Shown: one piece after another, positions 62,545 through 64,000 of the stretch
Position numbering within the stretch: the stretch's first letter is position 1
How the letters are laid out: each line of letters starts with the position of its first letter
Source: JADLDB01 sp040755835
GTDB lineage: Bacteria; Myxococcota; Myxococcia; Myxococcales; Myxococcaceae
DNA length: 64,000 nucleotides
Reading direction: 5' to 3'
Assembly: GCA_040755835.1 (NCBI GenBank)
Contig: JBFMAB010000054.1
Span: 1 to 64,000, forward strand
Notes under the pieces: generated by a model
Databases searched by the model: none
The model's input: only the letters and a program-made list of their open reading frames with translations
Told to the model about the DNA's origin: nothing
Program-made: the position numbers and the translations under genes

Positions 62545-63168
62545 TCAGAACGCGTACTTGACGGTCGGCAGCACCGACACGCCGAGCGCCTGCGTGAGCG
62601 CCATGAAGTTGAAGTTGGCCTCGATGCCGATGCTGAAGTGGCGCAGCCGCGTGAAGTACTCCACACCGGCGCCGGCGCTGATGAGCACGTCGATGGTCGG
62701 CAGGAGGCTGTACGGGCTGTAGAAGACGACGCCCGCGCCGCCGCGCGCGTAGATCCACGTGCGCTTCACGTCCTGCGAGTCCTCGAAGCCGACGATGCGG
62801 AACTTCACCTGCGCGCCCGGGGCGAGGGTGCTGTAGTCGCCCGACGCGGTGCCGTTCGCCGAGAGGCCCGTATAATCAGCCTTCGTGGGGTTGGTGGCCG
62901 CGAGGAGGAAGAGGCTCGGCGAGACGCGCTCCCCGACGTCGTAGCCGACGTCCAGCTGCATCGCGAGGCCCGGCGAGAACGGCCGCGTCGAGCCGTTCGA
63001 CGGCGGGTTGAAGATCGACCAGAAGCCGCCGCGGGCCTCGAAGAAGAAGCCGCGCTCGATCTCGTTGAACGTGACGGCCTTCTTGTCCTCGAGCGGCTTC
63101 GCCTGCGCGAGCGCGAGAGACGACGCCAGACAGCCGATCACCAGGATGGAGCGTGCGATGCGCGTCAT
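62545..63168 (-). CDS. gltH: GltH-like outer-membrane beta-barrel protein
   Basis: A 207-residue protein with a Sec signal (MTRIARSILVIGCLASSLAL, cleaved near AQA). The mature part has alternating hydrophobic strands with aromatic ends (FFFEARGGFWSIFN, VSPSLFLLAATN, WIYARGGAGVVFYSPYSL, HFSIGIEANFNFMAL) and ends in Phe (KYAF), the signature of an OM beta barrel recognised by the Bam complex; about eight strands are predicted. In the M. xanthus gliding cluster GltH is such an outer-membrane protein, next to gltG. The ATG at 63168 is chosen because it gives the signal peptide; a longer frame to 63213 would not. Confidence 0.82.
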   Translation of the reverse strand: MTRIARSILVIGCLASSLALAQAKPLEDKKAVTFNEIERGFFFEARGGFWSIFNPPSNGSTRPFSPGLAMQLDVGYDVGERVSPSLFLLAATNPTKADYTGLSANGTASGDYSTLAPGAQVKFRIVGFEDSQDVKRTWIYARGGAGVVFYSPYSLLPTIDVLISAGAGVEYFTRLRHFSIGIEANFNFMALTQALGVSVLPTVKYAF

Positions 63169-63283
63169 GCGAACGCGAACCCTAGCCCACGGCGTGGGCG
63201 GAGACGAGAACATCGCACAGGCCGGCGGCCCCGCCTCGCGCGAGGAGGACGGGGCCGCGAAGACCTTCGACCGGCCGACGCGC

Positions 63284-64000
63284 CTACTGGCCCGACTGCT
63301 TGAAGATGAACGGGTACGTGACGATCACGACGCCGCCGCCCTTCGGCTTGGGGAAGATCCACGTCCGGACACGGCCGGCCACACAGGTCTCGAGCTCCGG
63401 GTTGCCGACGGTGGACTGTGCCACCGACGACGACGCCACGCTGCCCGACGGGGAGATGACGAACTTGACCGCCACCTTGCCTTCCAGCTTCGGGAAGCGG
63501 TTCAGCTGGCTCTCGTAGCAGAACCGGATCTGCCCGCGGTTGGCGTGAATGACCTTGCGGATGAGCTCCTTGTCCAGCGAGCCCATGACCGTCGGCTCGG
63601 AGGAGGTGATGCCGATGTCGACGCCCTTCTTGCCGCCGAGCACCCCGACGCCGGAGCCGTAGCCGCCGGTGCCGCCGCCGCGGCCCTTGGTGCCGATGCC
63701 GCCGATGCCGATGGTGTCACCCACGCCGCCGCCGCCCGAGCCGGAGCCGCGCAACCCCAGGCCGCCGAAGCCCTGCGCGTCGCCCGGGGCCGCGCCGAAC
63801 ATGTTGCCCATGGCGCTCTTCAGCTCACCGCCGAGGCCCTGGTGGCCGAAGATGGTGGAGATGCCGCCGCCCGAGCCGCCGAAGATCTTCTGCGCGAGCA
63901 GGCGGGCCTGGTCCTTGTTGTTCGGGTCGCCCTTGGGCGCCGCGTGGGCCGACCGCTTGGGTGCGTCCTTCTTGCCCATCTGGCCTTCGTCGCCCTTGTG
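63284..64000 (-). CDS. gltG: GltG/PglI-like gliding motility protein, C-terminal part (partial)
   Basis: The frame is open to the window edge, so the N terminus is missing. It ends with an AgmX/PglI TonB-like domain (ELIRKVIHANRGQIRFCYES, QLNRFPKLEGKVAVKFVISP, RVRTWIFPKPKGGGVVIVTY). Before it lies a Gly-rich stretch (GLGLRGSGSGGGGVGDTIGI) typical of the periplasmic linker of such proteins. M. xanthus GltG (PglI) has an N-terminal FHA domain and a TM helix, which should lie beyond the window. It is the first visible gene of the cluster on the minus strand. The ATG at 63979 is an internal Met rather than the likely start. Confidence 0.85.
   Translation of the reverse strand, partial: HKGDEGQMGKKDAPKRSAHAAPKGDPNNKDQARLLAQKIFGGSGGGISTIFGHQGLGGELKSAMGNMFGAAPGDAQGFGGLGLRGSGSGGGGVGDTIGIGGIGTKGRGGGTGGYGSGVGVLGGKKGVDIGITSSEPTVMGSLDKELIRKVIHANRGQIRFCYESQLNRFPKLEGKVAVKFVISPSGSVASSSVAQSTVGNPELETCVAGRVRTWIFPKPKGGGVVIVTYPFIFKQSGQ

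Overview
High-GC DNA with dense, strongly GC-ending codon use. The gene content points to a myxobacterium (Myxococcota, close to the Myxococcaceae/Archangiaceae type). It carries a complete Frz-type chemosensory operon in the gene order of Myxococcus xanthus (frzA-frzB-frzCD-frzE-frzG-frzF with frzZ divergent), most of a Glt/Agl gliding-motility core cluster (gltG-gltH-TPR gene-gltI-gltJ), and many lipoproteins. All assignments come from reading the sequence and from memory of the families; no database search was run.

Layout. 1-1830: a broken phage-tail-fibre-like beta-sandwich fragment and an atypical multi-pass membrane protein. 1840-3690: a TetR regulator translationally adjacent to a di-iron ferritin-like protein, with a palindromic operator candidate. 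3770-8650: M13 lipoprotein peptidase, chalcone-isomerase-like protein, serC, a decayed gene remnant and a histidine phosphatase, all on the minus strand. 8716-14604: a pair of Get3/ArsA-type ATPases, an FKBP peptidyl-prolyl isomerase, an ScfR-type regulator and two lipoproteins on the plus strand. 14661-20700: housekeeping and miscellaneous genes (pepA, orphan DNA methyltransferase, DUF1385 membrane protein, HDOD protein, rpmE).

20818-28654 is the Frz system: a CheR with C-terminal TPRs, a CheB, a CheA-CheY hybrid, a cytoplasmic receptor with a lysine-rich N terminus, two CheW proteins, and the dual-receiver protein FrzZ. Overlapping stop/start codons through most of the operon imply translational coupling. 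28856-44816 holds a peptidoglycan-binding-domain protein, a radical SAM protein, an NlpC/P60-like protein, a 2OG-Fe(II) oxygenase coupled to a PAP2 phosphatase, a membrane-fused spermidine-synthase-like protein, two tandem MuiA-like (DUF4139) proteins, ffh, tRNA-Leu(UAA), a conserved myxobacterial protein and a MORN-repeat protein.

44912-64000 is a Cys-rich lipoprotein followed by the gliding cluster, transcribed toward lower coordinates: gltG (5' end beyond the window), gltH, an unnamed TPR protein with an Arg/Gly-rich N terminus, gltI (12.2 kb, giant TPR protein) and gltJ (zinc ribbon, GYF domain, one TM, AgmX/PglI C-terminal domain). In M. xanthus the Frz system sets reversal frequency of the machine that Glt builds. 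Finding the regulator and the machine about 18 kb apart is the most striking feature of the window. The least explained parts are the unnamed glt-linked TPR protein, the ArsA pair, the MuiA tandem and the decayed fragments at 119-361 and 7751-7952.
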